64,000 nucleotides of DNA from NCBI RefSeq assembly GCF_002288925.2, contig NW_022098067.1:1446707-1510706 (forward strand), read 5' to 3'. Position numbers and translations under genes: made by a program. Each line of letters begins with the position of its first letter. The first letter of the stretch is position 1. This DNA comes from Delphinapterus leucas. Its lineage: Eukaryota > Chordata > Mammalia > Artiodactyla > Monodontidae. The notes below the pieces were generated by a model, which saw nothing but the letters and a program-made list of their open reading frames with translations, made no database searches and had not been told where the DNA came from. Positions 38,592-50,250 of the stretch are shown piece by piece.

Positions 38592-38790
38592 CTTTTGACT
38601 TCCTGTCATGATATGACCTGCCTCGATAATGAGGGGTGTCCAAATACAGATTCTCAAGATCTTCTTGCCATGATTCAGGATTGAAGTGCTTGAGCAGATC
38701 TTCCACAGTATCAAATTCTGCAATTGTTTTGTCCAGAGTATCCGCAGTGAGAGTGGGGTCCGTTACTGATGGAGAGTGATAGGATACCCC
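38592..38790 (-). CDS. PDGFD: PDGFD exon 5 (hinge with proteolytic activation site)
   Basis: This 199-bp exon encodes residues 192-257 (66 codons) plus the first base of the Val258 codon. Acceptor (tcttag) and donor (GTAAGA) are canonical. It begins GVSYHSPSVTDPTL and contains the acidic stretch FDTVEDLLKHFNPESWQED. It ends with YRGRSYHDRKSK. The latent PDGF-D dimer is activated by extracellular proteases (urokinase plasminogen activator and matriptase are described) at Arg247/Arg249 in this hinge, which releases the CUB domain so the growth-factor domain can bind PDGFR-beta. Both arginines (the RGR of YRGRS) are kept here. Differences from the human protein as I recall it: N196H, I206T, A209T, K213T, Y226H, M239L and R245H. 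R245H lies two residues before the cleavage arginines. Confidence 0.93.
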
Positions 38791-39410
38791 CTAAGAGTGA
38801 CATACAGCTCAGTGTACTCAGAAAAAGTCCATTGCTATGAAATACAAGAGTCACACAACCATATGGAAGGAACATAAACAGACTTCTGATTACAAGACAT
38901 CATGTACATAAATATCATGCTGAGCCACTGTGCCATAGTCTTGCTATATTCCTAAATAAGAACAATTAAGTGGTAAATCATAGTCATTCACTTTTTTGCA
39001 AATCAAAACCCAGAAGGTCATAAAACATCCAGGTCATCTGAATTGTAATCATTAAAAAAAAAATACCAGCTAAATGGAAATATCAAAATAAGTCATCCAA
39101 TTTCTTGGTTCAAGGTCTCAAATCATCATATCCATATCAACAAATAATGGTGAGCAGGTAAATTCTGAACTCCTTTCCATGCAAATGTTGAATAATCCAT
39201 TCATTCTCTCCATTTAGCCTCAGTGTCCTATCTTTGTAGCTCACCTAGCACTGTAGACATTCTTTGAACAGGGTTTAAATTTACTCTGGAGACATCTTGA
39301 TAAAATTTGGCACTTTAACCAGCTTACTAACTGTCAACAAGGATAATAAGCCATGAAACTGGCCCCCTTGACCTAAGAGTAGAAGATTCACATGTGTGTG
39401 TGTGCATTTT

Positions 39411-39696
39411 TTTTAACATCTTTATTGGAGTATAATTGCTTTACAATGGTGTGTTAGTTTCTGCTTTATAACAAAGTGAATCAGCTATACATATACATAT
39501 ATCCCCATATCTCCTCTCTCTTGCGTCTCCCTCCCACCCTCCCTATCCCACCCCTCTAGATGGTCACAAAGCACTGAGCTGATCTCCCTGTGCTATGTGG
39601 CTGCTTCCCACTAGCTATCTATTTTACATTTGGTAGTGTATATATGTCCATGCCATTCTCTCACTTCGTCCCAGCTTCCCCTTCCCCCTCCCCATA
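39411..39696 (-). mobile_element. L1 3' end fragment with target-site duplication
   Basis: Antisense L1 3' UTR beginning aacatctttattggagtata, then tttctgctttataacaaagt, tgagctgatctccctgtgct and tggtagtgtatatatgtcca. The direct repeat tgtgtgtgcatttt at 39397-39410 and 39697-39710 brackets it. 5'-truncated and non-coding. Confidence 0.9.
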
Positions 39697-40389
39697 TGTG
39701 TGTGCATTTTAAGTGCTATAGTTTGTGAGGGATCCCAGCTGCCATTTAAACATTCTCAGGAATACTCTTCAAATGGGGAATGCAACATCATTAAAAGTCT
39801 GGAAGGGATTATGTATTTTGCCATGGAATACACCCCCACTTAAGTTTCCAAGCACTTATTTCACTAACCCTTGTAAAATCTAGAGGTAAACGAGCCATGT
39901 AGCAAACATCTCTGTAAAACTTCATGACCCATTAACAAGGAAATGGAAAGCACTTAGTCTCCAATGATTTCTAAATGTCTTTAAAGAAACTGCCAAACAA
40001 ATAAGATCCCCCAAGGGCAAATATCTCATATCTCTACAGGAACAATAGAAATTAACGAAAACTTGCATTTCTGAAACTCAGCTGCATTCCTATTGAGAAA
40101 TAATACGCCTATGCATTATAGAGTCCCAGACAGTACACTCTCAGGTGACACATTTTCTTTTCAGCCAATCAAGATCCAAAAGTCCCCAAAAGGATCACTT
40201 GCTCTTAGGGGGACAGTCTGTCTTTAGCAAAACTAAGAGGTTTTATAAAAGCATAACCTACCATTGGTGTAATTTAGGAGATTTCAAACACGCCTTGTAG
40301 GGAAAGGGAGTAGGTGGCAGACGGGGTTTGGGGAGTAGAGTGTGAGACATGAGATAGACTGCTGAAGGTATCAGGCCAGCTCCTTAATC

Positions 40390-40394
<5 letters not shown>

Positions 40395-40442
<48 letters not shown>
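40395..40442. repeat. (TG)n microsatellite
   Basis: A TG run of about 48 bases with one interruption near 40401; the longest dinucleotide repeat in the window. Confidence 0.96.
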
Positions 40443-40443
<1 letters not shown>

Positions 40444-42682
40444 ATAGAAGCTGAACCCTGATTGAAGCACATCACTTCTGATTTTCAGATCCCTCTTGGC
40501 ATCCTATGCTAAAGGCGGCTAAATTTATGATTCAGTAACAAAATTCCAAATTCCCATTCAACTTTGTATTGTCTGGATCTACAGTCTACCTGGCTCATAC
40601 ACAACAGATGATTTACAATTAGCTTTGTATCATGTGGGTCTAAGAACAAAATGAGCTGGCCAAAGTTAGGTGCATGGCGGCATATGAAAGCTTTGAAATT
40701 AAAATTCTTCCCTCTTTTTTGAAACAAAAGCAGGAATGTTAATCAAGCCATTCAGACACAAGCATAAGCTACTTAAATGGCTCTGAGGAAGGAGGAGGAG
40801 GGAGTCTAGTCTCTTCTAACATTAGTCTGAAGAGCAAATCCAAACTGTAGGTAAAATGTAAAAGTGTCCTTGTGTGTGAGTTTTACTGCTCTTTTCAAGT
40901 TTTGACTTGAAACACTAATGATATTTAAGAAAATATTTATGAGTGACTAGGTGATCTAATCAACCCAAGAGGATATTTTTGTTTCCGAGGCAATTATATA
41001 AGAACTATTTTTGAGAGAAATACTAGTTGGGTGTGCCTCTTTCAATTGCACTGTAAATTTGATCTCATTCAGCTTTGTTTTATGTTTGTAAAATCAATTT
41101 TAAAGCTAAGTGAATTACTTTTAAAGTAATGATAAAAATCTGTAAAAATGTTCTGAAAACTGTAAACCGGTTTCAACAAAAATAAAGAATGGTTTATACA
41201 GAAGTAAATGGTAGGTCCAAAGGCCCTTGCTCCTACTCCAGAAGGTTCTTGAAAATCAGAATGCTGAGAAAAGAAGCTAGGTCTCCCTGGTCTTCCTAGA
41301 GGACTCAGCAGAACCTGGACTTGGAACGCAACCCAGAAGAGTTTCCAATGGATTTGGACCTAGTGCTGAGCTTCCACAGATGCACCAAATGGACAGGACA
41401 ATCGTCTTTAAGAGGGCCTGGATTATTCTGAATCAGTGAAGGGTCCTTTAAACTTGATTTCTGCCCTTTGGGCAGGAATGATTAGATAACCCTGAGCTAT
41501 CATGTATAAGATACTTGAGAAGCCAGAGGATCTCCTGACAGAATAGATCACTATGTCCTGAATGGCAAAAGCTACCACTGGCATGTACCTTGAATTGTCA
41601 GTCTTGGGCTGCTAACTGCCCACACCTCTTGCCTAGCCTCCCAGCTCCTCAGTATTACCTGCCTTATTTTAATTTTCCCCTTCCTGACAATGATTGCCTA
41701 TACTCAGCTAGGTTCAGAGCATGCATTCTTGACCATCAGAAACGAACAAAACACTCTTAATATCACCATTAGAGACCTCACTGATCTCGATCAGATCATG
41801 TTCTAGTTCACCAGCCACGCCAGGTGAATTAAATAGTCACAGAATCCATAGCTGAAGAAATCCTGGCATCTGAGGGAATTTTTAAAAATTCCCTCCAAGA
41901 ACAAAAGATAGAACATCACTTCTGGAAAAAAAAAATCAACGCTGACTCAGCCACACTAACCCACCTTAGAACCATGGACAATCTTTCTCCATGCTCTTAA
42001 TCTTTTAATGAACAACTGCATTTATTATCTTGCAGTTTATTGCTACGTAAGTGCTACCCATAAGATTGGTGAAAACAAAGTCTGCTCTTTCTGTACAAAG
42101 TAGATAAGTATACAGAATACTGGGAAATGACTAAATCTGGAGGGAAAAAAATGGAGCATGAGCCATTTTATAGTTTCAGGGTGAGTTATGTTTTATTTCC
42201 AAGCCAAATAGAACACAAGCCTGGCTTGCACTTAAGTTATGTTACCATAAACATGGATTTTTCACATCTGAAAAGATCCTTGAAAATGCATAGGTTAACG
42301 GCGTCCCCTGGAATATTCAAAAAACTATTTCAAAATTCCCCACCTGAGCTTGGGTCCTGAACTGTTTCACACCTTTGATATGTCTGGACAGTCCTTTAGT
42401 TGCAATGTTCTCCTTTGAAATTGATAAATATTTAAGTCATTGTCTATCCCGTGTTCCTACAAGGGGTACTGACATTTCCTGGAAACCTTTCTGAAAGAGG
42501 AGAAAAAAGGGCATCTGACATAGCTCACTATAACCTAAAAGAAATGGAAGAACACATCATGTTTGAGACCCGGCTTTGGGTCCAGCCATAGATACTTCAT
42601 GCAGCTGAAGTCATCCCAGGGTTGACCTTAGCTACTACTTCATCAGTTGTCTTTGCAGGCAACAGAAAAATAAATTACTTAC

Positions 42683-42745
42683 TGAGATTGAGCTTGTGAC
42701 TGATTCCCAATTGGTCTCTGAGGCTGCTGCGGGTTGGAAGTCTTC
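42683..42745 (-). CDS. PDGFD: PDGFD exon 4 (hinge after the CUB domain)
   Basis: This 63-bp exon encodes exactly 21 codons, matching human PDGF-D residues 171-191; the peptide starts EDFQPAAASETNWES and ends SSIS, identical to human as I recall it. It is bounded by an acceptor reading tctag and a donor reading GTAAGT on the minus strand, and is in phase 0 at both ends. It codes for the start of the linker between the N-terminal CUB domain and the C-terminal growth-factor domain of the secreted protein. No catalytic or cysteine residues are present, as expected for the linker. Its size, a multiple of three, means skipping would keep the frame. It is too short to stand out as an open reading frame and was found by homology with the protein. 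Confidence 0.9.
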
Positions 42746-43007
42746 CTAGAAGGCAAAGAAACATCCATGCGAGTAAGGCAAACCTCTGTTCAATTCATTA
42801 CATGCACAGTTTCATCTCAGCCATCTGAATCTTCTTCCAACTAAGTGACAACAGGAATACAGGCTACATTACTGCTGAACAGGTCACCATCTGTCTTAAG
42901 CACCTCTCCTCAAGAACCCTTGTCATTCAAGACATGGACAACTGCATTCACATTTACTTATAAACACTGGCAAAATGAAAAAATGTGGGGACAGGAGTTC
43001 AAATTTT

Positions 43008-43224
43008 TTTTGTTGTTGTTTTTGTTTTTGTTGGCAGTACGCGGGCCTCTCACTGTTGTGGCCTCTCCTGTTGCGGAGCACAGGCTCCGGATGCGTAGGC
43101 TCAGCGGCCATGGCTCACGGGCCCAGCCACTCCGCGGCATGTGGGATCTTCCCAGGCCGGGGCACGAACCCATGTCCCCTGCATTGGCAGGCGGACTCTC
43201 AACCACTGAGCCACCAGGGAAGCC
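43008..43224 (-). mobile_element. CHR-2 SINE with perfect 16-bp target-site duplication
   Basis: On the minus strand it opens gggcttccctggtggctcag and ends gtgagaggcccgcgtactgc with an (AAC)n-rich tail. Perfect flanks, caggagttcaaatttt, at 42992-43007 and 43225-43240. It lies just outside exon 4 and next to a reverse MIR. The 168-codon open frame across it is not a gene. Confidence 0.95.
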
Positions 43225-43240
43225 CAGGAGTTCAAATTTT

Positions 43241-43420
43241 AACTCAGCCATCTACCGACTGTGTGACCTCAGGAAATCTACTTTCCTCCCTTCCTCTTCT
43301 GTAAAAGGCTGGTATGGGATGCTTAAATTACAGGGCTGTTTTGAGAATTAAATGCATTAGTTATGTAATTATAACTAGCACTTAAAATGCTTAATAAAGA
43401 GTAATGATAATTATTGTCAG
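43241..43420 (-). mobile_element. MIR SINE relic
   Basis: Reverse MIR: gactgtgtgacctcaggaaa, tacagggctgttttgagaat and actagcacttaaaatgctta. The CHR-2 SINE is inserted at its edge. Confidence 0.65.
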
Positions 43421-43539
43421 TATTAATGGTTATTTGGTTTGAACTAGGCTCTGCATCACTTTCAATCTGTGATCTTTTCAAAGATAAATTAACTGACAAA
43501 GTGCTATTCCTGACTCTATCAAGAAATGTCAGGAAGACT

Positions 43540-43553
43540 GGGGGGGGGGGGGG
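43540..43553. repeat. G14 homopolymer
   Basis: Fourteen consecutive G residues followed by a purine-rich stretch. Runs this long are uncommon and prone to length error. Confidence 0.95.
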
Positions 43554-44399
43554 AAGAAAATGGCCATGGGAGGGACAAAGTACTACCCACTCAAGAAAAG
43601 AAAGTAGAGAGCAGACCTGAGAAAGTTAGTTACCTCCGAAGTCTTAAAGGATTTGTGACCTCAGAGAAAGAAACTTCTCTTATAAGGCAAACTTCTTTCT
43701 GATTTGTCTGTAAGTTTTATGTTGATTACCCTAGTAGCAGTAAGTTTTAAAAACATAATGGGAAGGAAAGCTGATCCTATCACTTTTACAAGTCACAGAT
43801 GGTTTCTTGACACTGCTGAAATAAATCACCTTGGTTAATTTCTTCCAGCCCGATCAGGGAGTAGGAGGTATTTTAAGATGATGCTGATAAAAAATTCAGC
43901 CACTCAAATCTGACAGCTTATACACCCAAGTATACTGAATGAAAGCTAAGTATCAGGTCTAAATTTCATTAGCATTTTGAGAAGCCGGAAATGTATTTAT
44001 TAAGTGCTCATGATGAAACTGGTTTATACATAAATGTCTACGTTGAAGAAATTTTAGTTGTTTACCAGAGGGAACTAAGGCAAATGTGGGCTTCAAGGAA
44101 AGAACATCTATTAAAAACTGGCTGGACATCACTATTCTAATCTCAACCTCAGGGAAGAGAGGAAAGAAAGAGAAAATGTGGTCTCTGCATCCTGCAAGAC
44201 AGAATACATGTGAAAAGGGCACTGAATTCTCACAGAAGAATGTGTGCAAACAAATGGAGGTTGGCATTTATATGAGTCTTCATAAACTGGTAAACAGATG
44301 AAAAAAGCAAGAAAGCCAATGGCTTCCCCCTGTCTTGAAGAGACTATTGGTGGGAGAACATATTCCAGATAAGAAACTGAGACATGAGCAATTCTCAGA

Positions 44400-44970
44400 T
44401 CAGAGAATTTTCATTTTTACTCATTCATTATATATTTGTTAATCATCTACTGTGATACATTCTAAGCTGAGGGTAGAATCACAAGGAAATAAGAAACTAT
44501 ACTTGCCCTCATGGAGTTTAAAATGTAGACACATAAACAGGTGAACAAACTCATGCAGGTGCTAATACTAATCAGGATACCACAGGCAGTAAAAAATTCT
44601 ACATGCAGAGGAAGTGGGCTTTAGAAAAATTTTGCATAAGGAAGTGACTGGAGCTGAGTCTTGTAGATTCATAAGTAGATAAGTAAGTAGATGGTTGTTT
44701 GCAAGAAAGGTGGAGTAGAAGACTCAGTCAAAAAGAGAGAGATCTAGACAATGTGAGGAAAGCATACAGAAAAAGTAGCAAGTTGATGGGGAAAGTTAAT
44801 GAGTCATGTTGGACATAAAGTGTTTGAGGTGCTTATACAATGTCCAGGTAAAGATGTTCAGGAATCCATTTGTTACATGAGAATGGACCTCATGAGCGAG
44901 TCTTGAACTTGAGATATACATTTGGGAATCATCAGAATAAAGATGGCTGATGTACATAACATTGTGTAAT
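44400..44970 (-). mobile_element. L2-family LINE relic, antisense
   Basis: Landmarks in order: tgttaatcatctactgtgat, cttgccctcatggagtttaa, ggtgcttatacaatgtccag and atacatttgggaatcatcag, typical of antisense L2 relics. Diverged. Confidence 0.5.
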
Positions 44971-45349
44971 TAATTAAAGCAAGTAATGGATTATATCAAC
45001 AACATATGAAAATCAGAAAAGAGACAATCTTAAAATCTTGGAAGTGAAAAGAATTTTTAGGATTATCTAGTCCAATCTCTTCATTTTAATTATTAGAAAA
45101 CCAATTCTCAGAGAGATAAATGGTGTGCTCTTTATCACATAGCCTTCTTCTGGGAATGCTTGGACCAGCAAAACCCATTCCTCAGTACAAATTGTGTGGT
45201 GATCTTTCACATCATTACAGCTAGCTTGGATAATTGTATGCCTGAGGGAAAAAGATGGAACAGAGTCCAAAAAGGGAGTCAATAGAAAAGCAGGAAAGGA
45301 ATAAAGCAGAGCATTGGTAGAAGGTTCTATATAACTTCTATAAGTATTA

Positions 45350-45430
45350 TAAGATAGGGGTCCAATTTCATTCTTTTGCATTTAAATATCTAGTTTTCCC
45401 AGCACCATTTATTGAAGACTATCTTCTTCA
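45350..45430 (-). mobile_element. Short L1 ORF2 fragment, antisense
   Basis: The part ggggtccaatttcattcttt followed by ctagttttcccagcaccatt is a hallmark of antisense L1 ORF2. The same piece recurs inside the larger L1 at 47309-47384, with about ten differences. The adjoining sequence from 45426 does not continue as L1. Confidence 0.75.
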
Positions 45431-45600
45431 CTATCTGGGCTACAGGATTCTAACCAGAAACTTTAACAGGCACAAATGATAAAGGATTTCATTAAATCCT
45501 AGATAAAATGTAAATTTATCTTCTCTAAGGAACATGAATATTAGACATTTAAAAGAAACCAACTATCTTTTACCTTATTTCAAAAGTTTGCCATTATTTA

Positions 45601-45672
45601 TAAATGACATTTAAAATAAGCTTATAAAAGGGAATGTAAATGACATTTAAAATAAGCTTATAAAAGGGAATG
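45601..45672. repeat. 36-bp perfect tandem duplication
   Basis: Two identical copies, 45601-45636 and 45637-45672, of a unit running from taaatgacatttaaaataag to aaagggaatg. No difference is seen. Confidence 0.97.
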
Positions 45673-45911
45673 ATATCCCTTATAAAAATAAAATACAGAA
45701 ACTCCAAACTTTAGCCCTGAATGGAGAATCTCTCCATGTGAAGGAACACAGCAATTTTACTTTCTAAATCTATCCTATGATTATTCTCATCTCTTCCTCC
45801 ATAACCTCCCAAATCCAAGATACCAGTAAATCTGCCAACTGCCTGTTAACTTTCTCCATGCTTCTACCTTTCTCCGTAGAGTCCACATTCCACATGGCAG
45901 CTGGAATTATC

Positions 45912-47458
45912 TTTTTTTCCCAGCTTTATTGAGAAATAATTGAGATAAAACATTGTGTAAGTTTAAAGTATATAATGTGATAATTTGATAATATGTATAT
46001 ATTGCTAAATGATTACCACAATAAGGTTAACACATCCATCAACCCACATAATTACAAGTGTGTGTGTGTGTGTATGTGTGTGTGTGTGTGCGTGCGTGTG
46101 TGTGAAAGAGAGTGTGTGGTGAGAACATTTAAGATCTATTCTCTTAGCAACTTTCAAGTACACAATACAGCAGTCACCATGTATTAGATCCCTAGGACTT
46201 ATTCATCTTATAGCTAGAAGTCCATACCAACATCTCACCATTTCCCCAACCCTTCTGCCCCTCAGCAACCACCATTCTACTCTGTTTCTATGTGAAGTTC
46301 ATTTGTTTTTTTAAAGATTTCACATATAAGTGAGATCATACAGTTTTTATCTTTTTTTACTTAGTTCACCCAGGATAATGTCCTCAAGGTCCATCCATGT
46401 TGTCACAAATGCAGGACTTCCTTCTTTATTGTGGTTAAAAAATATATATATATATATACATATAAAATGTAAAATATATATAACTTATATATATCATATT
46501 TTCTTTATCCATTCATCTATCAATGGACACTTATGTTGTTTCCATGTCTTAGCTATTGTGAATAATGCAATAAATGTGGGGTTGCAGATCTCTCTTCAAT
46601 ATAGTGATTTCATTTCCTTCAGATATATATCCAGAAGTGGGATTGCTGGATCATATGGTAGTTCTACTTTTAATTTTTCAGGAACCTCCATACTGTTTTC
46701 TATAGTGGCTGCACCAATTTACATTTCCACGAAAAGTGCATTAGGGTTTCCTTTACTCCACATCCTCAACAACAGTTGTTATCTCTTGTCTTTTTTATAA
46801 TAGTCATCCTAACAGGTGGGAGGTGATATCTGATTGTGGTTTTGATTTGCATTTCCCTGATGACTAGTGATCGTAAGCAAATTTTCATGTACCTGTTGAC
46901 CATTTATATGCCTTTGGATAAAATGTTTATTTAGGTTCTCTGCCCATTTTTAAATCAGATTATTTGGTTCTTTTTTTTTTTGCTAGCGAGTTGTATGAGT
47001 TCTTTATATATTTTTGATATTAACTTCTTATCAGATACGTAGTTTGCAAATATTTTCTCCCATTCTACAGGTTGCATTTTCATTCTGTTGATTGTTTCTT
47101 TTGCTGTATAGAAGCTTTTTATTTTGACGTAGTCCAACTGCTTATTTTTACATATATTGCCTTTGCTTTTGTTGTCATATCAAAAAAAATCATTGCTAAG
47201 ACCAATATCAAGGAGCTTTTCCCCTATGTTTTCTTCTAGGAGTTTTATGGTTTCAGATCTTACATTTAAGTCTTTAATCTATATTTAGTTAGTTTTTGTG
47301 AGTAGTGTAAGATCGGGGTCCAATTTCATTCTTTTGTATTTGCATATCTAGTTTTCCCAGCACCATTTCTTGAAGACTGTTTTTCCTCTATTGAGTATTC
47401 TTGATTCCACTGTGAGATACTGATTTATTTCTTGGCTCTCGATTCTATTTCATTGATA
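45912..47458 (-). mobile_element. Old L1 (L1M-type) 3' half, antisense
   Basis: It starts at its 3' end with cagctttattgagaaataat, typical of L1MA-type 3' UTRs. ORF2 relics follow, including ccatgttgtcacaaatgcag, gtgggattgctggatcatat and atttgcatttccctgatgac, up to ttgattccactgtgagatac near the upper end. It is about 1.5 kb long, with many stops and indels, and contains a TG-rich run (46058-46104) and a TA run (46444-46458). Open frames of 156 and 60 codons here are shadows of the decayed L1. Confidence 0.88.
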
Positions 47459-47469
47459 TCTTTTAAAAC

Positions 47470-48010
47470 TGTAAATCAAGTCACTTTTGTCTTCTGCTTA
47501 AAACAGTCCAATAGCTTTCCATTGCACTCAGGATCTGGTTTTATAAGAGCTGACCACTGCTTGCCTCATCTCCTGGTGTCCTTCTCTGATTTGATGTTCT
47601 ACAATTCTCACTAACTCCCCTCTCACTACACTGGCCTTCTTACAATCTTTCAAATAACACTCCAAGCTTCTTCTCCCTTTGGACCTAAATTTGTTGTTGG
47701 CTGGGATGCCCTTTCTCCAGGTCTTCAGTGACCGGTTCCTCATCAGTTGGTTCTCTGTTCAAGTATCATATATTTAGAGAACGACCTTTGAACGCTCTAT
47801 TTAAAATACTCCCACTCTTTGTCACTCTATTCACGTAACCGACTTAATCTTCATTAAAGCATTTATGATGAACAGAAATGATTTTATATTTGTTTTATTG
47901 CTGATTATCTCTTTCCCCAACTAGAAAGTATGCTCTTGAATGGCAGGGACCTTGTTTATTGTTCTCCATTCTATCCCAAGTTCCTAACTAATTTTGGTAC
48001 AGACTCCAAT
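47470..48010 (+). mobile_element. L2 LINE relic
   Basis: L2 landmarks: cagtccaatagctttccatt, ggatgccctttctccagg, aagtatgctcttgaatggca and gggaccttgtttattg. It abuts the end of the L1M copy. Confidence 0.65.
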
Positions 48011-48078
48011 TTCTCTGGTCCCCAGCGTGCTTTCAGGAAAGACGTTCAGCTGCTACCCCCCAGTATAGGCAAGCAATA

Positions 48079-48514
48079 CAGATGGTCCTCAACTTAAGAT
48101 GGTTCGACTTTATGATGGTGCAAAAGTGATATGCATTCAGTAAAAACTGCACTTTAAATTTTGATCTTTTCCCCAACTAGCAATATGTGGTATGGGTATA
48201 CTCTCTCCCAGTCATCCACGAGATCACGAGGGTAAACAACCAACACACTACAACCATTCTGTACCCATACAGTCATGCTGTTTTTCATTTTCAGTACAGT
48301 ATTCAATAAATTTCATGAGATACTCAACACTTTATTATAAAATAGGCTTTGTGTTAGATGATTTTGCCCAACAATAAGCTAATGTGTGTTCTGAGCATGT
48401 TTAAGGTAGGTTAAGCTAAGCTACAATGTTTGGTAGATGAGGTGTATTAAATGCATTTTCGACTTAAGATATTTTCAACAGGTTTCAACCTTGTCAGAAG
48501 TTGAGGAAGATCTG
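48079..48514. mobile_element. Tigger-like (Tc1/mariner) non-autonomous element
   Basis: Terminal inverted repeats can be read: cagatggtcctcaactt at the left, and aagttgaggaagatctg at the right, which inverts to cagatcttcctcaactt. Both ends are flanked by TA, the target duplication of Tc1/mariner elements, and start with CAG as in the Tigger/pogo group. The interior (ttttgatcttttccccaact, ggtaggttaagctaagctac) has no transposase frame. Confidence 0.8.
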
Positions 48515-50096
48515 TAGTTTATAACCAGAGTCCTTTCTGAGCAGTTGGTGCCTATGTCATACTATTTGTTACATACTTTTAATATCATCCTGCGTAGACT
48601 GCTAGTTTTTCGAGCTGCAGTTTAATGAAAGACAAACTCCTTTTTCATGGGTGCTGAAAGGCACTGCCCTTAGCATTACTTTAAGAAATGCTAAAATGGA
48701 ACAGTGAATAATCATTTAAAATGTATCAAAACAGTCCAGCTTACAAAAACATATTTTTGTTCTTTGTTACAGCAAACTCCAGTAAGCTATGTCCCATTCT
48801 TCTGAGGAGAGAGAACTATTTGCTAGGTCCAAGAAGTCAGGACAAATTCAGCCCTTGATTTCCTTAGCTCTTGCTCCTGAAAGGCAGTATGTTCCATCCT
48901 AGAAGAAAGGAGCTGATATTTTGGCTATTTTGTTCCCTCAGTCCATGTAGGAATCTTAGCCCTTTGGTGCTGTGGGTACTTTACTGAGGTCATCTAGGGT
49001 CCAATGCCCTCACTTGAGAGACAAGCAAACTGATGGTCAAAGAGAAAATGACCCATCATCCCCAAACTAATTAATTATTACTGGAGTCAGGACTAGAACT
49101 CAATAAGCTATTGTGTATGTCTTAGTCACATGCTCTTTCCAATCCACCAAATAATGACATGTATCATTCTATAATTATAGGCATCTTAATCTGCACTGCC
49201 TTAATCTAATAAGAATTAATTTATATCACTATAAATTATAATAACTTACTTTCAGCTCATGTCCTCACATTAAAATAGTTCCTAATTATATGTTGGCAGT
49301 GAAACTCATTATTTGGCATTTTGAAATGAAACTCCCTCATTCTCTGCATTTTACTATTTGGAGTAGTATTGAAAACATAGATATGATTCTCAGATCTTCA
49401 CTTTTTAAACAGCTTAGTATGCATAGTTTGGTTTGTATAAGAAAAAGTGTTATAGACTAGAAAGTTGGGGAGGTATGTAAAAATAAAATCTTAAAAGTAC
49501 TGCATAAAATGCAGATAAATATTTATATAATTGTAGCGTGGAAGAGATATTTCTAAGCATGAATGCTGAAGTCGGAAAACATAAAAATTGATACACCTCA
49601 CATACATAAGTCATTGTATAAATCCAAAAAATACCAAAAACAGAACTGAAAGCATAATGACAAACTACCAAACATACTGGTAACAGATACAACAGATAAA
49701 CAGTTACTATCCTTAAAGTAAAATAAACTCATAAATCAAAAGGTTAAAAAATACAATTTTGCTAGAAGAATGTACAGATTATCTGATTGCACCAGGACTG
49801 AAACAGTGGGAAAGAAAAAATTGACTGGGGGGTGGGGGTGGTATGCATGTCATCATTTACCTAAAGCCTTATATGTTATATTATTAGATTGAATGGTATC
49901 ACCCATGTAGTCCCTGGTGGAAAATAAGAGCCTTCTTATAGAAATGTTTCTCACCAATTGCTAAATAGAGAATTGTTCAAAGATAGAATAATAAAGAATT
50001 GTTCTAGAATGATCACATTTGGTTCCACCTAAACCATGGCTAATGCAGCACAAACTTTGATGTTTTTAAAAATGGCCACAGAAATATGCAGTTCTT

Positions 50097-50250
50097 TTTG
50101 AAGCAGTATAATTTTATTTTATTTCATTTTTTTGTTATTGTTGCTTTCTTTCCTTCTTTTTTATTTATTTATTTTTCTTTTCCATTATGTTTTATTACAG
50201 GATATTGAGTATAGTTCCCTGTGCTATACAACAGGACCTTGTTATTTCTC
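50097..50250 (-). mobile_element. Short L1 3' end fragment
   Basis: An antisense L1 tail rich in T and TTTA runs is followed by cattatgttttattacaggat and agttccctgtgctatacaac. A likely target-site duplication, agaaatatgcagtt, stands at 50080-50093 and 50251-50264. Confidence 0.75.

Larger units (their letters stand above)
38791..42682 (-). other. PDGFD: PDGFD intron between exons 4 and 5
   Basis: This is a 3892-bp intron with GTAAGT donor and tcttag acceptor. It contains one antisense L1 3' end and a long TG microsatellite, listed separately. The rest, including 40443-42680, appears unique and non-coding. Confidence 0.85.

Noticed and set aside
42845..43351. 168-codon open frame, plus strand
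   Set aside because: Its middle is the CHR-2 SINE; the same peptide phrases recur in frames at 1849-2232, 29039-29266 and 53947-54264.
45601..45672. Short repeats considered as a CRISPR array or satellite
   Set aside because: Only two contiguous units without spacers, in a mammalian intron.
46330..46800. 156-codon open frame, plus strand
   Set aside because: It runs antisense through an old L1M copy and has low-complexity isoleucine/tyrosine runs from TA repeats.
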